A stretch of DNA of 64,000 nucleotides from Iris pallida (GCA_029216955.1 JANAVB010023996.1:17164142-17228141); one strand, 5' to 3'. Shown: positions 21,570 to 35,642, counted from the stretch's first letter. The notes: generated by a model from the letters alone, not told the origin. Numbers and translations: made by a program.

Positions 21570-24500
21570 TGTAACTCCACTTCCCGATTTTCCTAGAATA
21601 AAAATTTTTGATTTTAAAAATAGAAGTTGATTTTGGGTTTCAAATTAAAAGTTAGTTTTATTTATTTTAATTTTGATGGTTGATATTTTAGAGGGAAATA
21701 ATTTGGGAGCAATTTTCAAATTTGAAAAGTTGTTACAACCAACCAACTTGTGGTCCCCTCATTTTTCCTAAAAGGTTTTAACTGATTTTTAGCATTTTTT
21801 TGTAATTAATGAAAGGAAAGGGTTTAATTTGTAAATGTTTAAAGCAGCAAGGACCTAAATAATATAAATCGTAGCGGGAGGGGTTTTTTGTAAAAACTTC
21901 TTTTTGTTCCTTATAGCCGAATTTGGGAAGAGAGAGAGTGTATTTTCTCTCCTCTCCAATTCTTTCGAAAGCTCTGTTCCCCAATACTCTCCAGAACCCT
22001 AACCCTAATTTTGAAGACCCGAGCCATGGCGTCGGCGACGGGATCGACATCTCCGGTGAAGGAGATCAACAGCGCCACCACCCCCGGTGGAGATCTCGAC
22101 GACGACAACATCGAGACTCCGACGGCGAGATCTAGAGGCGCGCGACCTATTTCCGGCGATTCCTTCGCCTAGACGACGGCGGTCATGGGTTGGCAGCAGA
22201 CGACGACCATGTGACATCCTCCTTGATCTTCTCCGACGATCTCTTTTCGACGAACTGAACTCGGCGACGAGTTTCTGCGGCGCGCATCATCGTCCTCGAC
22301 GACCGATTGCCCGAGCCCACGGCAGTGCTTCCTCCTTTCCTCTTGAAGCTCGATCGCGAAATTTTCCCTGACAGATGGCAAAGACGATGATGGCGGTGGC
22401 GCGTGCAACATTCCTCGACGACTAAACCATTCAACCCACACGACGTCGACGTCCACTCAGCACAGCACTCTTTCGACGCATTCTCCACGTTCGTTAATCG
22501 GGAAGATCGGATCCAGAGATTGCAGAGGATTCGAAGATCCTTCTACGATCTACTTTCCGATCAACCGACTCCGGTGAGTCCTGACTCAGAGTTTCCTTAA
22601 ATTTTGATTCAAATTGCTGAGTTGTGTTGAGAAAATGTTCCTCTGTGTCGGTTTGGAGTGATGAAGGGAAGAACGAGTTGGATGGATTCATTCTGGGATT
22701 GGAAGTGTTTTTGTTGAAGAAATTGAATTGTGAGTTGTAGCAGTGTTGATTCTTTTGTTTCCATAAATTTTTCGATCCAACAAATTCAAATGACTTTGAC
22801 ATCCTTCATAAACTAAGATGCCCTTCAACTGTTTGATGTTATGTCTCACAGAGCTTTATATTTTCAAATTCAACCTCTGGACTCGTATCCGACTCGTCAG
22901 AGCGGTGCATCTTGAGATCGACTTCTTCCTTCAGGTAATACTATTTTAACATGATGTTCGTTTCAATAGAGTAGTTGTTCGGCTGGGGATTTTTAGTAAT
23001 AAAAAACGTTCGTGTTCCATAACAGGCTCATGTCTGTGGAAGGGTATCAAGTTAGATGTTGATTTCATTTGGGAATTCAATAGGGTGCGGAGCGTGGTCG
23101 AGCAGGTGTAGCAGCTGGGTGCTGGTAGCCGATCGAGTCGATTGAGAGTCGACTGAATGCTAGGAATGTGGAAGTCAATATGGGTTTTGTCAGCTTCAGG
23201 GATAGTTAGCCGTTAAATTCAAACTTGACTCTTATTTGTATTGAGTCTTATTTGTATTAACAGTAGTAGAGCTCTGTTAAATTGTTGAATGAAGTTATGA
23301 AAGTTATGTTTATAATTTCAATATTGTCAGGTTGAGTAAGTAATGAGTTGGATTCATGCTTGTGTTCTGTTAGAGTGAGCTTAAACCAACTGAGACTGGT
23401 TGTATCAGTTTTAGCTCAGGATTGTTGCATCAACTTAATGGGGAAACAGAGTATCTTACTTTGGATGTATCACATTATTTTCAGTTGACTGGAATGAGAT
23501 TTTTAATGAGGTTAAATTGATGGTTAGAGATGGCATTGGACTGATAACTGGGTGGGATATGGATGGTTTTACCCTTTTGTGATTTATTGGGCTGTTTCCT
23601 GTTATCAGGAATTGACTACAAGGATTTATTCACTCTAAGTTAATTCCTTTTTAAGAGTTAGACTTTAAGTTTTGTATCGAGTTAAACCTTGATCCATATA
23701 GCCATAGAACACTCATGTTTTGTTAGCTAAACTACTGTTAAGGACTGGTTGTATCAATAATTAGGAAGAATGTTCAGATTTGTTATTTCAGTTTAGATTT
23801 GCATTAGACTGAATTGACAATAGGATTGAAAGGTTAGCAGGCAAGTCTAACAGTTGAGTAAAGACATCTGTGGTATAGTTGTAACTGATTTTGGGAAAAA
23901 TCCAAGTGGCCATGGGCTCAGAATGAGTAGGTAAGTCCTACCTGAAACTAAACAATAGTCCCATTTGTGATTGAACTGGTATCATGGTCCTGAGGAATTG
24001 TGAAGGTTTCAACTGAAAGGTGGATGCCTAGGAAAGACTAGACTGTTTTATGTCAGGAGAGGGAACTGGTAGTTAGGATTAGTAGTAATTAATCAGTTCA
24101 GTCTCATCTTTGAGGTTTAACTGGACTGAACCATTGTTCAGTAACTTGGGGTGGTTATTAATCATAACTAGGACTGGTTTGTTCAGCCCTACTACTAGAG
24201 TTAATTTAATAGGCTCTATTTCCCTTTAAAGGAATATTGTAGTTAATGAGAACTATAGTACCATTGGATGTTGAGGACTTTGGCACATGAAGTTGGTTGT
24301 TAATAAAGATTGAAGATTGTTGTCTCACATTTTAGGTTGTATATAGAAATTACTTAGTTGTACACATGTAACGATTAATAGGACTTAATAGATTTAGTAT
24401 AACTGGGGATTTTTGTTAAGAGATTCTTCTAGATTAGAAATAACTACCTTACATTGTTGACTTATCAAACTGTAAATCAATAAACAGGAGGATTTCCAGC

Positions 24501-25397
24501 TCGCCCACCCTTTCTTGATCACCCTGAGCCAGGCAAGTATACTCCTCTGATTTGTTCATTTCTCATGTCTTTATTATCCCTTCTTGTATCTCCTTGATGA
24601 CACGATAGTTCACGATATTGTCTGGTTTCATGTGCCATGTTTCATTGTGTCTGGGAGGGAAAATACTATAGAGATGTGATCAAACCCTGTTACTATCCCT
24701 GTGAATAGCTTGGGTCCCACACCGTGCACGCGGGGCCAAAGCCGTACCATTTCATTATCATTGCATCTACCCAAGCCGATCACACTTTAGAAGTATTTCA
24801 AATATTGCACATGTCAGGATTCAGTTTGTATTTTAGGATTTCATGGTTGTATTTCATGTTCAGGTTGTACTTCATGTTCAGATTGTATTTCATGTTCAGG
24901 ACTCATACCATGTTCCCTGTTTTACTTTCAGTATTTTCTGCTCAGTTTTATGTCTTGTCTCATTTCCTGTACTTTACATTTATTCCTGTTTTCTTGATTC
25001 ATACCATGATGTACATGTTTATTTCTCTGGATATACTAGCTCCGCTCCTGACTGGATAAGTTGCAGGTATACTTGCAGGATACCATTCTACCATATGGGC
25101 CAGAGCCCGGCATCTTAGCAGAGCAGGATGGTTCATGACTTAGCTTGAGGTTTCAGGTTTAGACTATTAGCTTTACTCTTAGATATTTTCTTTAGAATTC
25201 ATGTACATTTCATTCTTGATGACTCGTACATTTACATACATAGAATTGTGGATTATGGTGATCATTCTGGGATACGTTTTAGATGCTGTGATTGTACACT
25301 TTTATGATTATCTGTTAGATTTCCCTAGTTTGGTACAGAACGACGAAGGCTGGGCGTGTCCGACTCGTATCCGATTATTCGGGAGCGGGTCGTGACA
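21570..25397 (+). repeat. Element 4 3' LTR
   Basis: This LTR is 3828 bp and nearly the same as the 5' LTR throughout. It keeps the ~65 bp around 21837-21890 that the 5' LTR lost, but lacks 17 bases of the hairpin near 25339. It has no gene; the gene-like island is at about 21915-22600. Confidence 0.9.
22026..22171 (+). CDS. Short ORF in LTR gene-like island (hypothetical)
   Basis: From ATG 22026, in good plant start context after a telomere-like 'aaccctaaccctaa' leader motif, 48 codons run to TAG. The product would begin MASATGSTSPVKE and is rich in Ser, Thr, Gly and Asp. The 5' LTR copy has one base fewer near codon 20, so the frame is not kept. It is too short and poorly supported to be called a gene. 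It may be the first ATG of the element transcript. Confidence 0.2.
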
Positions 25398-25402
25398 CCG
25401 AC

Positions 25403-26078
25403 ACGTAGAGATTCTAAAAGGACACGAACGAGCTCCGAATCCTCCCAAACTTGGCTAGCACCCTCTAACCATGGAGTAGAGGAGAAATGAAGAATATTTG
25501 GTGGAAGAAGGGGTTTTTTGGAGATGAAATCAATGGAGGTTCATCTCTAAATTAATTTGGGGAAGAACAAGAGAGAGAAAGTGGATGAAAACAAATGAAT
25601 GAATGAGTGACTCACTCCTTATCCCCCCATAGGTGGCTGTCCAAAAATGGTGAGATGCCCCCTATTTGAATGTCCAAAATGCTCTCCACTAATCTATTTG
25701 ATTTAAATTAGGAATGGGTTATAGGTTGAGGTTAATTTAGTCTAGTTTTAAGTCTCTAATTAAACTAAACCTATCCATAAATAATTAGTCTAACTACTAA
25801 CTAAAATTAATATCATGTGGACTAAAATTAATATCATGTGGGCCATGCCTAAGTAGTGTGTGGGTCCCACTAGAGTCAAACTATCCCCCCCGGGTCCCCG
25901 TTTCAAGTCGGATTGAGTTTAAATTCTAACCCGACTCAAATAACCCCAAAACAATATCATAAATAATAAAATAAATTTCAACCCCAAAATAATATCATAA
26001 ATAATAAAATAAATTTTAAAAATATTCAAAAATGTAAAATGACAAAAATACCCCTGTTTATGAAAACTGGGGGTGACA
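25403..26078 (-). repeat. Element 3 5' LTR, second segment
   Basis: The LTR resumes after the CCGAC duplication with 'acgtagagattctaaaagg', matching 7560-8228 of the intact LTR, and ends GGGGGTGACA at 26078. It is AT-rich and has no gene. Confidence 0.85.
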
Positions 26079-26474
26079 AATGTAGACTGATTAGCTAACT
26101 ATTTTGAACTGTCATTGCCATGTTCCTGAGATTTCTAAATCTAAAGTAAATTAAGAATGGGGATTTTTGAAATATGTTGGATTGGGAATATAAACTGTAA
26201 ATTGTACAACTTTCTGAGATTTTAGTTAGGAGTGTAACCTGAGTTCTTATGAACCTGAGAACTCAATGAAAAACTTAGAATTTCCATTATGTAAACCTGA
26301 GATTAGGTTTATTAGAAAAACCTGAGATTTTGGTTTATTAGAAACCTGAGTGTGTGCACCACTTTCACTGATTCCTACTGTCAACCTACACACACACTGA
26401 TTCCTACTGTCAGCTCACACACACACATCAACCACACACACACACACTCTCACTTCATTTAATCTCCTTGAATG

Positions 26475-26602
<128 letters not shown>

Positions 26603-27009
26603 GCTAAAAAAATATGTATGAGGGTAAATATGCATGTTATGACTAAAATGAATTTTCTAAGATTAATACAATGTATGCAAGCCTAAATACAAGATGTATA
26701 TGTATATATATGAATGCAATGTTGAATGCAATTATAAATAATAGAGGTAGGCATGTATGTAAAGTATGTATATAGGTATATAGTGTGATGTTGTATGCCA
26801 TGTACATGTGACACCCTATACACTCTAATGCACATTCACCTATGACACTAAAGCATGTACACACACAATGACACTATGTGCACATTTGCCTAGTATTAGG
26901 ATGCCTATACGTATATACAACTTGTGTGTTGATACATGTGTAAGCTTGTGATGATATGTGCTTGCTAGATTAGGCTGGTTAGGCTTAGTAAGACTTGCTT
27001 GGGTTAGAC

Positions 27010-27376
27010 TTTGACCTAGATAGTTGACCACTGACCCTTGCTAGCCTAAGTTTGACCAGTTGACCAAGATAGTCTTAATTGTTGACCTAGTTTGACTAGA
27101 TGTTGACTAGAGTTGACCAGAGTTGACCAGTTGACTGAAAGTCAACTGTTAGTCAATATTTGACTAGTTTGACCTAGGATTGACTCAGTGTTGACCTGAG
27201 TTGACTTTTTGACCAAAGGTCAACTGTAAGTCAACCCTTGACCCAGATTAACCTAGATCGACTTGGATTGACTTTCTGTGACCTTGTTTGACCTTGGTTG
27301 TCCTAGTATGACTGGTTTGACCTAGTTTGACCTAGTTTAGCTTGGTGTGACTTAGTTTGACCTAGTTTTGACTTAG
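27010..27376 (+). promoter_or_regulatory. Dense TTGAC (W-box core) cluster
   Basis: I count about 23 TTGAC words on the plus strand and 4 on the minus strand in ~370 bp, many as TTGACC or TTGACT; fewer than one would be expected by chance. TTGAC(C/T) is the core of the W-box bound by WRKY transcription factors. The array is conserved in the 3' LTR (33808-34163) and, in shorter form, in elements 3 and 6. A role in stress-responsive transcription is inference. Confidence 0.55.
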
Positions 27377-28033
27377 ACTTGCATATCATGACTAGATTAG
27401 CTTTCCTTTCATTATTAAACCCTGTTTGGACTCATGGTATCTCATCTTTAGGTCTATGATTATTCTGAGCATCTGTTTACCTTATCAGCTCAAGACCACG
27501 GGCGAGTACATTCACTGATAGTTTTTATTGTCTTGATATCTGCTATATCCGATTTAGTTGTAGTGTCTTACTCGATTTCCAGTCACGATAGTTCACGGAC
27601 TAGTATATGTTGGATCATGACATGAGATGTTATTCCTGGACTTTCGTGGTATATTGGTACGTGATATTTCTTATTTTCTGTACTGTATAGACATCGATTT
27701 GGGAGTGGACTAGCCCCCTGCTTTTGAATTCCGTGTCATGACGTGTCATTCCAGATCCATTATACTATTCGGGGGTGGGGAATTATTAGGGGCTATGTGA
27801 TCAAAGCCTCATGTCATTATATTCATGTGCTTGCGCCACTCTCACCTCACGTAGGGTGTAGCGAGATCTTATTCATGTGCTCGTTATCCAGGTTGGCCGG
27901 CATGACCCTTTCCAGATTTTCATGTGATTGTCGGGCCAAGTGGATAGCCTGTCCCGTAACATTTCTCAAGTCGATCACATAACGCTATAATAATTCAAGT
28001 CACATTTTTATATTTATTTATCATAGGAGGCTG

Positions 28034-28430
<397 letters not shown>

Positions 28431-29025
28431 TCATATCTTTGTCTTGTATTTCATTATACTGTCTCTTATAGAATTTGTCAATTCATATGGAACTGTTGTT
28501 AGTGTTTGTACTTGCTCATTTTCCTGACAAGATACCGTTGATATATTACAGATGTTTCTGAGGTAGACTGTTCGACCTTCTATGGGGTCGAGACAGATGG
28601 AGACTTAGGCCAGAATTGTGGCCTGTTAGTTGAGCCACTAGACTTTGCACTCCCAGAGTAGTATAGCTTAGTTAGGTTTGCCTGGACTGCAATCCAGCTA
28701 GTACTTTTAGACTGTAGTATTCTATATTATATTCGATGACCCTATGAAGTTGTGTACATCTCTGGGCTTGTGTTGAATCTTGAACTTATTTTTTGGTTTT
28801 ACATCTATCATTTTTTTTCGTGCTATCTACCTTAGTTTTATCTTGTGATTGAGACTGTATTTGCTATGTCACCTCCATTCGGAGTGTATAAACTATACAG
28901 GTACCTTTATACTGTTTAGTTGTAGTATTTATAGACGACCTATACAGTATTCTACCACCGATTCTGCGGCGTAGGCTGGACGTAACTACGTACTCGTGCC
29001 CCTAATCAGGGTGCAGGTTGTAACA

Positions 29026-29060
29026 TATTTTTGTGGTGGCCCATGCAGGTCAGTATCGCA
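29026..29060 (+). other. Element 2 post-LTR (primer-binding) region
   Basis: TATTTTTGTGGTGGCCCATGCAGG follows the LTR. It differs by a few bases from the equivalent sites of elements 3, 4 and 5, and does not match the usual initiator-Met PBS. Confidence 0.45.
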
Positions 29061-29287
29061 ATTCGTGCGATCTCGTAATGGTGCTCGACTTAGAGTACTA
29101 ATTACGAGCCTGCGACTAGGACATAGGATCTAGAATATGATAGAAGTTACTCAATCACATTTTAGGAAAAAAATTCTGATCTTTTGATTACCATGACAAC
29201 TCTTCTTGCATTTGAATTCAATTGTCCTCCTTTGATAATATCTTATCTTGTGCCATATTGATCTCTTGGGTTTAATTCGTCTTCAGG

Positions 29288-30540
29288 ATGACAGTGACTC
29301 GTTCTCAGGCAGCAGGGCCTAGTACAGTTCCAGAGGGGTCCGATCCAGTAGGACCTCCACCTCCGGCTACAGGAGTAGCAGTCGAGAGAACAGCAGCCTC
29401 AGTTCCTGCCCTTCAGGCGGGAGTAGCAGCGGCAGTTCCAGGAGGTCTTCCACCTCCAGTAGCGGGACCGTCCATAGTCATTCCTGAGACTCTTCTACCG
29501 CCACCTCCGCTACAGACGGATGCACAGCAGATGATGGCCCTTCTATAGCAGATGACGCAGACCCAGAGGGCCCAGGCAGAGGCACAGCAGCATCAGGCTG
29601 ACGCATCCCATCAGGTAGAGCATGGAGAACTCACACCAACTGGCGATGGCAGCAGTTGAGAGAGTAGTCTCGGGTACAGTTCAGGGTGCCCCAGTTTAGC
29701 AGCAGAGTCTGGGGAGGCCTGGCACTTGTCTAGATTTCAGGAAGATGAACCCGAGGGATTTCAAGGGTTCCGAGGGTATCCTGTATGCAGATGACTGGTT
29801 AGAGGACGTGCAGAGGAGCCTGGAGTTAGTAGAGGTTCCGAGGGGACTATGGGTCACAGCTGCGGCGAGTCAGTTCTTCGACATCGCCTTGATGTGGTTT
29901 CGTACGGATCCTCGTACGTCAGTGAGAGGTTTGACATGGGAGAACTTCAGACGGCTCTTCAAGGAGAAGTTCTACCCCGATGTGGCTCAGACAGCTCTGG
30001 AGGCCCAGTTCGTTGGATTGGTGCAGAAGAACTCGTCGGTGGACGAGTATGCAACGAAGTTCTTCCGTCTGAGTAGGTTTGCACCAGATCTGTTCCAAGA
30101 TGAAGGGTATAAGTCCTGCAAGTTCCGGAGAGGCCTTATTCATGCGGTTCGCACTCGTACTTCCGGACGATGCGACCTTCGAGCAGATACTGATGGTGGC
30201 GCAGATAGCAGAGGAGGACTTCGGCCTCAAGCCGAAGAGGGGCAACGATGTTCTTGGTGTGAGTTCTAGTGTGGGGCCGGTGAAGCGCCCTCAGTTCCAG
30301 CAGAGGCAGACTCAGCAGCAGCCTCAGTTACAGATTCAGCAGGCACCAGCATGTGTCCACCAGCACCAGGAACAGGGCCAGAGGCAGACTACTTAGTGCG
30401 GCTTCTACGGGAAGCCGGGACACAGTTGGGAGACCTGTAGGAAGAGGTTGGGCGTATGTCTATACTGTGGGGCGCTCGACCACTAGCTGAGGGATTGCCA
30501 CGCTAGTGGAATCCGAAGAGGCCAGGACAGAGTGTAATAG
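29288..30540 (+). pseudogene. Element 2 gag (broken)
   Basis: The frame opens at ATG 29288 (MTVTRSQAAGPSTVPEG) with a Pro/Ala-rich N-terminus and a stop at 29546-29548. The gag core reads from about 29740: MNPRDFKGSEG, ADDWLEDVQRSLE, LTWENFRRLFKEKFYP, DEYATKFFRLSRFAPD, the typical Retrotrans_gag helices. It shifts frame near 30110, passes a Gln-rich linker, then reaches two zinc knuckles: CGFYGKPGHSWETC (30397-30438), with Tyr at the second Cys position, and CLYCGALDH with a stop before LRDC (about 30458-30500). Gag would form the virus-like particle. At least three stops and one frameshift make this copy inactive. Confidence 0.85.
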
Positions 30541-31120
30541 GTTAGAGGAGGCCAGCAGGGGCGTGCTTTCGCCATGACAGTTGAGGGCACTCAGGCAGTA
30601 GCAGGGTTGATTACAGGTTCCAATCTTTTCGATTCTATTTCCGTTTTTGCCTCCTTATAACGGTCTTGAAATTCGATTCTATCCGTACCTGGTAGTTGAT
30701 AAATTTTGTTCAGATGTTTCATCGTGATTTATTTTCTTCTGAGATAAGTCGTATGGGCTAGGTCACCTCGATTATAGGATCTAGAGTCTTCTATAGTCAT
30801 GTTAGCTGGCATAGTGAGGACATATAGTCAGGTTTTGGACGTATTTCTCGGGTGTGGGAATTTAAGGTTTTTGCGGCCAAGCATGCGGCAATACAAAAAT
30901 TTTAAATACCATAATTCTAGAGGTATGTACCTTAGTCAAGGACTGTGAATATCGTAGCCTTGCTCACTAGCATGACGAAGATTCCGAGTATCAAGATTTT
31001 GGACAGACGCATATGATTATCGGACTATATGTTGAGACTGTGATTATTGGGGGTGTTTGATCTAGAAGGAGTATGACCATTTTAATTTCGAGGATGAAAT
31101 TTTTCTAAGGAGGGTAGACT
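30541..31120 (+). other. Element 2 post-gag noncoding region and PPT
   Basis: Nothing resembling protease or RT follows gag. About 480 bp of noncoding DNA ends in the conserved 'tttcgaggatgaaatt' block and the PPT AAGGAGGGTAGA (31107-31118). Part of it (30780-30960) matches the interior of element 3 in reverse, so the pol deletion is shared by the family. Confidence 0.7.
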
Positions 31121-33348
31121 TGTAGCACCTAGTTTCTAAAATGAGAGTAATTTTAAAATTTTGTAATTATAATCATTTAATAATGATATTTAAACCATAT
31201 TATGATTTTTGATGATTTTTAGTTAATTTAAAACTATTTAAAACTACGACTTGTGATTTTGATGATTGACTAGTGTAACCCTAGAGTTGGCTAAGCCTAG
31301 AGACTAACCATGACCATGGGATCCTAGTCATGTGATTAGGATGACTAATTGCAACTTTTGGGCCTAAGGGTATTTTGGTTATTTTGACAATTTTATGAAA
31401 TTGTAAATTATATTAATTAAATATGTGCTAGCTAAATATTTGAGACTTGACCTAGAACTTAGCCTAATCTAGGTTAGCCTTGAGTTTAGAATCTTGATTA
31501 GGGTAACCTAGCAAATGACATGATTATTAATATCTAGATATTTCTAGGAAAGATATTTTCTTCTTAGGATATTTGTGAAAAAGGAAGCCTATGACAAGTT
31601 GAACCAATAGGAAGGCCTAGAATTGGGTGGACAACTCCTAGCCACTCATCTAGACGTAAAACCTAACCCTAGATTATCTAATGGCAGCCACAATTGGATC
31701 CCCCCTTCCTATAAAACATCCTTAGCAAAAACCTTTGCCTCTTTTACAACTTCCTAGAACCCTAATAGTTTCTCCCCAAATTTCCTTCCCTAAATATCCA
31801 AATCAAGTCCAAATTGGTCCTAATCAATTGCAACATCACCCTCTACCATAGTGGAAGCTAGTAGGGGCTTGCTAGCTAGGGTTTGAAGTGCTTTGGTCAA
31901 TTGGGGTTCAAGGAGAAACCTCATCATTGCCCTTTTTCATTGAGATTCAATCTTAATAGGTAAATCCCATAAAACCATATGAAATCATGTTTTATTTTTA
32001 TAGATGCATGCATATAGGTATACCCTAGCTGTATGGTTAGTTTGGTGCTAGGTAGTATCTATTTCGTGTCCGTATCGGACACGTATCGGTGTAATTAAAT
32101 GGTTGTTTGATGAAATGCTTGAATGGAATAAATTTTACTAATTTTGAAAACTAATTACATAGTAGTGTAGCCCTATAGGTAGGGATTAATAATCTCCAAC
32201 TCTGAACACGAGGACACTTGTGTCCGTGTCCAAAACAGGGTCGGACTCGCAGCACGAGACACCGCACGGGGCTCGAGCGGCTGTCCTGCTGCTCGACACT
32301 GATTGCGGATACGACACGCAATGTCTTGACACGAAACTTTAAGGGAAGGTCGGGGACATGACTGACATTGTGCTCATAAAATTTGGGGAGGTGTCATGTC
32401 GTATCGAGGAAGAAAACACGAGCGTACTGATTCTATACTACACTGTTACACGCGCACATGGCTCACTGACACGGGGTTCGTGTCGCTTCTGGACATATTG
32501 TGGTCGTGTGTCAGGGTGTCAGACACGAAGCCCTATACCTGGTGAACCCCTAGGCACGACCACGAGGTGTCTCATGTCGTGTCCTAGCCCGACTCACACA
32601 CGTGCACGAGGCTGTCTGCACGTTTTAGTGTCTGTGTGCGTGTTCTCTCTGTTAGGACACGTTTGTGTCCAGTTCCTTGACACTAGGACACAACCACGAC
32701 ACATTTACACCTATACAACTATTTACCAACCATTAGTTAGGGATCTTAGTTGTGTTTTGGATCTCGAATTTAGGTTTCCCCCAATTTTCTGACACGTGAA
32801 CACTGATGCTGAAATCCTGAGTTCAATTCATATTATTTTACTTTTTTATTAATGATTTAATCACTATGTCGATCCATTTACACCTATATTAGAGTCCTGG
32901 AATGTTGGTTATTGATTTGGTGTTGAGAACGGGAATAGACTGATGAGTAACCTGTAAAATATAGACTGATTAGCTAACTATTTTGAACTGTCATTGCCAT
33001 GTTCCTGAGATTTCTAAATCTAAAGTAAATTGAGAATAGGGATTTTCGAAATATGTTGGATTGGTAATATGAACTGTAAATTGTACAACTTCCTGAGATT
33101 TTAGTTAGGAGTGTAAGCTGAGTTCTTATGAACCTGAGAACTCAATGAAAAACTTAGAATTTCCATTATATAAACCTGAGATTAGGTTTATTAGAAAAAC
33201 CTGAGATTTTGGTTTATTAGAAACCTGAGTTTGTGCACCCCTTTCACTGATTCCTACTGCAGCCTACACACACACTGATTCCTACTGTCAGCTCACACAC
33301 ACACATCAACCACACACACACTCTCACTTGATTTAATCTCCTTGAATG

Positions 33349-33394
<46 letters not shown>

Positions 33395-33807
33395 ATATAG
33401 CTAATGTATATATGTATGAGGGTAAATATGCATGTTATGACTGAAATGAATTTTCTAAGATTAATACAATGTATGCAAGCCTAAATGCAAGATGTATATG
33501 TATATATATAAATGCAATGTTGAATGCAATGATAAATAATAGAGGTAGGCATGTATGTAAAGTATGTATGTAGGTATATAGTATGATGTTGTATGCCATG
33601 TACATGTGACACCCTATACACTCTAATGCACATTCACCTATGATACTAAAGCATGTACACACACAATGACACTATGTGCACATTTGCCTAGTATTAGGAT
33701 GCCTATATGTATATACAACTTGTGTGTTGATACATGTATAAGCTTGTGATGATATGTGCTTGCTAGATTAGACTGGTTCGGCTTAGTAAGACTTGCTTGG
33801 GTTAGAC

Positions 33808-34163
33808 TTTGACCTAGATAGTTGACCACTGACCCTTGCTAGCCTAAGTTTGACCAGTTGACCAAGATAGTCTTAATTGTTGACCTAGTTTGACTAGATG
33901 TTGACTAGAGTTGACCAGTTGACTAAAAGTCAACCGGTAGTCAACATTTGACTAGTTTGACCTAGGGTTGACTCAGTGTTGACCAGAGTTGACTTTTGAC
34001 CAAAGGTCAACTGTAAGTCAATCCTTGACCCAGATTAACCTAGTTCGACTTGGATTGACTTTCTGTGACCTTGTTTGACCTTGGTTGTCCTAGTATGACT
34101 GGTTTGACCTAGTTTGACCTACTTTAGCTTGGTGTGACTTAGTTTGACCTAGTTTTGACTTAG
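33808..34163 (+). promoter_or_regulatory. TTGAC (W-box core) cluster, 3' LTR copy
   Basis: This is the second copy of the cluster at 27010-27376, with a few units gained or lost. Confidence 0.55.
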
Positions 34164-35642
34164 ACTTGCATATCATGACTAGATTAGCTTTCCTTTCATT
34201 ATTAAACCCTGTTTGGACTCATGGTATCTCATCTTTAGGTCTGTGATTACTCTGAGCATCTGTTCACCTTATCAGCTCAAGACCACGGGCGAGTATATTC
34301 ACTGATAGTTTTTATTGTCTTGATATCTGCTATATCCGATTTAGTTGTAGTGTCTTACTCGATTTCCAGTCACGATAGTTCACGGACTAGTATATGTTGG
34401 ATCATGATATGAGATGTTATTCCTGGACTTTTGTGGTATATTGGTACGTGATATTTCTTATTTTTTGTACTGTATAGACATCGATTTGGGAGTGGGCTGG
34501 CCCCCTGCTTTTGAATCCCGTGCCATGATGTGTCATTCCAGGTCCATTATACTATTCGGGGGTGGAAAATTATTAGGGGCTATGTGATCAAAGCCTCATG
34601 TCACTATATTCATGTGCTTGCGCCACTCTCACCTCACGTAGGGTGTAGCGAGATCTTATTCATGTGCTCGTTATCCAGGTTGGCCGGCATGACCCTTTCC
34701 AGATTTTCATGTGATTGTCGGGCCAAGTGGATAGCCTGTCCCCTAACATTTCCCAAGCTGATCACATAACGCTCTAATAATTCAAGTCACAATTTTATAT
34801 TTATTTATCATAGGAGGCTAAGTTCTGTTCGGGAGAAGGGTTATAATTCCGGTCCTTGTTTGGTTTAAGGGTTGTAACTCGGCTTCCGAATAGTTCCCAA
34901 GTCATCCTATATATATATATATTGTCGTCCTATTCAGTACTCACATCTTGATATATATTTCCTGTTGATTTTGTCTCGTATTTCACATATTCTACATGCT
35001 CTTATGCTATACTTGGATTGGAGGCTAGGTTCTGTTCGGGAGAAGGGTTACAACCCCGGTCCTTGTTTGGTTTACGGGTTGTAGCTCGACTTTTGAATGG
35101 CTCCCAAGTCATCCCATATCTTTGTCTTGTATTTCATTATACTGTCTCTTATAGAATTTGTCAATTCATTTGGAACTGCTGTTAGTGTTTGTACTTGCTC
35201 ATTTTTCTGACAGGATACCGTTGATATATTATAGATGTTTCTGAGGCAGACTGCTCGACCTTCTATGGGGTCGAGACAGATGGAGACTTAGGCCAGGATT
35301 GTGGCCTGTTAGTTGAGCCACTAGACTTTGAACTCCCTGAGTAGTATAGCTTAGTTAGGTTTGCCTGGACTGCGATCCAGCTAGTACTTTTAGACTGTAG
35401 TATTCTATATTATATTTTGTGATCCTGTGATGTTGTATGCATCTCTGGGCTTGTGTTGGATCTTGAACTCATTTCCTGGTTTCACATCTATCATATTTTC
35501 CTTTCCGTGCTATCTACCTTAGTTTTATCTTGTGATTGAGAATGTATTTGCTATGTCACCTCCATTCGGAGTGTATATACTGTACAGGTACCTTTATACT
35601 GTTTAGTTGTAGTATTTATAGATGACCTATACAACGTTCTAC

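Larger units (their letters stand above)
13991..25397 (+). mobile_element. Element 4: non-autonomous chromovirus derivative with 3.8-kb LTRs
   Basis: A complete insertion in element 3, flanked by a perfect CCGAC duplication (13986-13990, 25398-25402). The 5' LTR is 13991-17759 (3769 bp), the interior 17760-21569 (3810 bp) and the 3' LTR 21570-25397 (3828 bp). LTRs start TGTAACTCC and end GGGTCGTGACA. The interior has a decayed gag, a T-rich repetitive spacer where protease to integrase should be, then the integrase C-terminus with chromodomain and a PPT. Element 5 has the same arrangement, so the deletion is a family trait and the family presumably moves with proteins from a full-length relative. 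Confidence 0.9.
4678..26078 (-). mobile_element. Element 3: reverse-oriented large-LTR element without coding capacity
   Basis: It is inserted in the 5' LTR of element 2 and itself split by element 4. Read on the minus strand, the 5' LTR is 26078-25403 plus 13990-11150, the interior 11149-8229, and the 3' LTR 8228-4678. Each LTR begins TGTCA(C/T)CCCCAG and ends GGGTCGTGACA on that strand. The flanks are AATAT (4673-4677) and AATGT (26079-26083), a 5-bp TSD with one change. LTRs are about 3.55 and 3.52 kb. The 2.9-kb interior shows no gag or pol, so it is a non-autonomous LARD-like copy. Its LTR ends and interior resemble element 2. Confidence 0.85.

Noticed and set aside
21998..22010. Telomere-like CCCTAACCCTAA
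   Set aside because: Only two units; it is a telo-box-like motif in a leader, not a telomere remnant.
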